A stretch of DNA of 7,046 bases, from the NCBI GenBank assembly GCA_031254995.1, contig JAIRTJ010000104.1, positions 1-7,046 on the forward strand. The letters are read 5' to 3'. Under the pieces are notes generated by a model. It had not been told where the DNA came from, made no database searches, and saw only the letters and a program-made list of their open reading frames with translations. Source of the stretch: Eubacteriales Family XIII. Incertae Sedis bacterium (GTDB lineage Bacteria > Bacillota > Clostridia > Peptostreptococcales > Anaerovoracaceae). Made by a program: the position numbers and the translations under genes. Numbering within the stretch: the first letter of the stretch is position 1; each line of letters begins with the position of its first letter. Below, one piece after another: positions 6,426 to 7,046 of the stretch.

Positions 6426-6773
6426 TCAGTTTTTTTCTTTTGTTCTGATTCGCGCGGACTTGCCGGTTCGTTTGCGCATGTAATTGAGCTTCGCCCTGCG
6501 GACGAAACCGTGCTTGACGACCTCTATCTTGTCGATCTTGGGCGAATTGATCGGGAACGTCTTTTCGACGCCGACGCCCGACGCGACGCGCCTGACCGTA
6601 AATGTCTCGGAAATGCCGCCGTTTTGCTTTTTCAGAACGAAACCCTCGAACACCTGAATTCGCTCGCGCGCGCCTTCCTTGATCTTGATATGAACCTTGA
6701 CCGTATCCCCGACCTTGATCTCGGGAACGTCATCCCGCAGGTACTCCTGCGTGACCGCTTCGATAATATTCAT
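6426..6773 (-). CDS. rplS: 50S ribosomal protein L19
   Basis: This 115-residue protein is L19, which sits at the interface of the 50S and 30S subunits. The sequence matches the family from end to end: MNIIEAVTQEYL at the start, VGDTVKVHIKIKEG (21-34), RERIQVFEGFVLKK (36-49), ISETFTVRRVASGVGVEKTFP (54-74), SPKIDKIEVV (77-86) and a basic C-terminus with RRAKLNYMRKRTGKSARI. The start at 6771-6773 has GGGAGGA (6782-6788) at 8 nt. In many Bacillota it follows trmD; here the upstream DNA is non-coding and carries its own promoter, so rplS begins a transcription unit of rplS-rbgA-rnhB. Confidence 0.98.
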   Translation of the reverse strand: MNIIEAVTQEYLRDDVPEIKVGDTVKVHIKIKEGARERIQVFEGFVLKKQNGGISETFTVRRVASGVGVEKTFPINSPKIDKIEVVKHGFVRRAKLNYMRKRTGKSARIRTKEKN

Positions 6774-6854
6774 GCGTTATTTCCTCCCTGACTCCCGAAA
6801 CGTTCTCGGCTTACATCGCCCTTTGCAATGGCCGGCGGACCGTTCGCAATAACG
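6774..6854 (-). promoter_or_regulatory. rplS 5' leader, possible L19 leader element
   Basis: The roughly 80-nt leader contains two foldable parts on the minus strand. One is TTGC...GCAA enclosing CGG/CCG, at about 6824-6850. The other is CCGAGA pairing with TTTCGG around ACG (one G-U pair) at about 6795-6810. The Shine-Dalgarno GGGAGGA follows at 6782-6788. Leaders upstream of rplS are known in Bacillota as autoregulatory elements, but I cannot match this one to a family consensus by eye. Confidence 0.3.
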
Positions 6855-6860
6855 GATTGT

Positions 6861-6890
6861 ATTTTAACACGAAAAGAAACGAGATTTCAA
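6861..6890 (-). promoter_or_regulatory. Sigma-70-type promoter for rplS-rbgA-rnhB
   Basis: TTGAAA (6885-6890) and TAAAAT (6861-6866) lie 18 nt apart on the minus strand. A TG dinucleotide placed as in an extended -10 (TGTTAAAAT) strengthens the match. Transcription would begin near 6854, giving an rplS leader of about 80 nt. The region is clearly AT-richer than the genes. Confidence 0.7.
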
Positions 6891-7046
6891 GGGGTTTTTG
6901 TTATTTTCAAACTTCGTGCGCGAATCTCCTAACTCGATAATCTCAGCTCGACCCAATAGAGGGTGCTGGGTCGAGTTGTCTCATTCAAATAGGATAGTCG
7001 AATTGAGTCTTACAAAGAAGGATACAGCAGTGAGATGACTGTGCGG
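6891..7046. other. Non-coding right end, no gene recognised
   Basis: All six frames are broken by stops or lack a credible start and known motifs. Apart from the hairpin at 6944-6978, the stretch holds two loosely similar segments (GGTCGAGTTGTCT at 6969-6981 and AGTCGAATTGAGTCT at 6996-7010) and a GAAGGA at 7017-7022 upstream of an ATG at 7035-7037 on the plus strand. The last could begin a divergent gene beyond the edge, but only four codons are visible. Confidence 0.4.
6944..6978 (+). repeat. Long inverted repeat / hairpin upstream of rplS, function unknown
   Basis: CAGCTCGACCCA (6944-6955) pairs with TGGGTCGAGTTG (6967-6978) around an 11-nt loop: 12 pairs including one G-U if transcribed from the plus strand. 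The same step would be a C-A mismatch on the minus strand, so plus-strand RNA fits better. AACTCGA at 6931-6937 could pair with TCGAGTT at 6971-6977 as an alternative fold. No T-tract follows on either strand. It may be a terminator remnant, the edge of a mobile element or a small RNA; none can be shown. Confidence 0.5.

Noticed and set aside
6931..7010. CRISPR-like or tandem repeat array
   Set aside because: The similar segments are degenerate, unevenly spaced and partly arms of a single hairpin.
7035..7046. Start of a divergent plus-strand gene (ATG at 7035)
   Set aside because: Only four codons are visible, the GAAGGA is 12 nt away and no convincing promoter precedes it.

Overview
The window reads as ordinary bacterial chromosome, GC-rich in the coding parts, with all eight recognisable genes on the minus strand, so transcription runs from right to left. 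The L19, RbgA (YlqF) and RNase HII protein types, the Shine-Dalgarno-rich starts and the clostridial look of the FolD and FchA proteins suggest an anaerobic member of the Bacillota (Clostridia-like). Another anaerobic phylum, such as Synergistota, cannot be excluded from sequence reading alone. There are no rRNA or tRNA genes, CRISPR arrays or recognisable transposase genes.

Layout in transcription order: (1) 6774-7046 is a gene-free stretch with a good sigma-70-type promoter, a short rplS leader and, further upstream, an unexplained 12-bp hairpin. (2) 4786-6773 holds a translation and housekeeping cluster: rplS (ribosomal protein L19), rbgA/ylqF (50S assembly GTPase) and rnhB (RNase HII). 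(3) Right behind rnhB lies a second promoter (TTGAAC, 17-bp spacer, TAAAAT) with a leader of about 140 nt that holds an 18-bp perfect palindrome and two other inverted repeats. (4) 322-4594 holds a one-carbon folate operon, metF-fhs-fchA-folD. (5) The 5' third or so of larB starts with an ATGA overlap on folD and runs off the left edge at position 1.

Together fhs, fchA, folD and metF encode the whole tetrahydrofolate C1 ladder: formate to 10-formyl-THF, methenyl-THF, methylene-THF and methyl-THF. That is the methyl branch of the Wood-Ljungdahl pathway, or the same chemistry used for biosynthesis or run in reverse. The window contains no formate dehydrogenase, CODH/ACS, metV or rnfC gene, so acetogenesis cannot be claimed. 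The FolD lacks the catalytic lysine and glutamine of the cyclohydrolase reaction, which fits the adjacent dedicated cyclohydrolase FchA: the two activities appear split between neighbouring proteins.

The most unusual points are the coupling of larB (nickel-pincer nucleotide cofactor synthesis) to a folate C1 operon, the FolD/FchA division of labour, the structured metF leader, and the unexplained hairpin at the right edge. I see no clearly new multi-gene system here.
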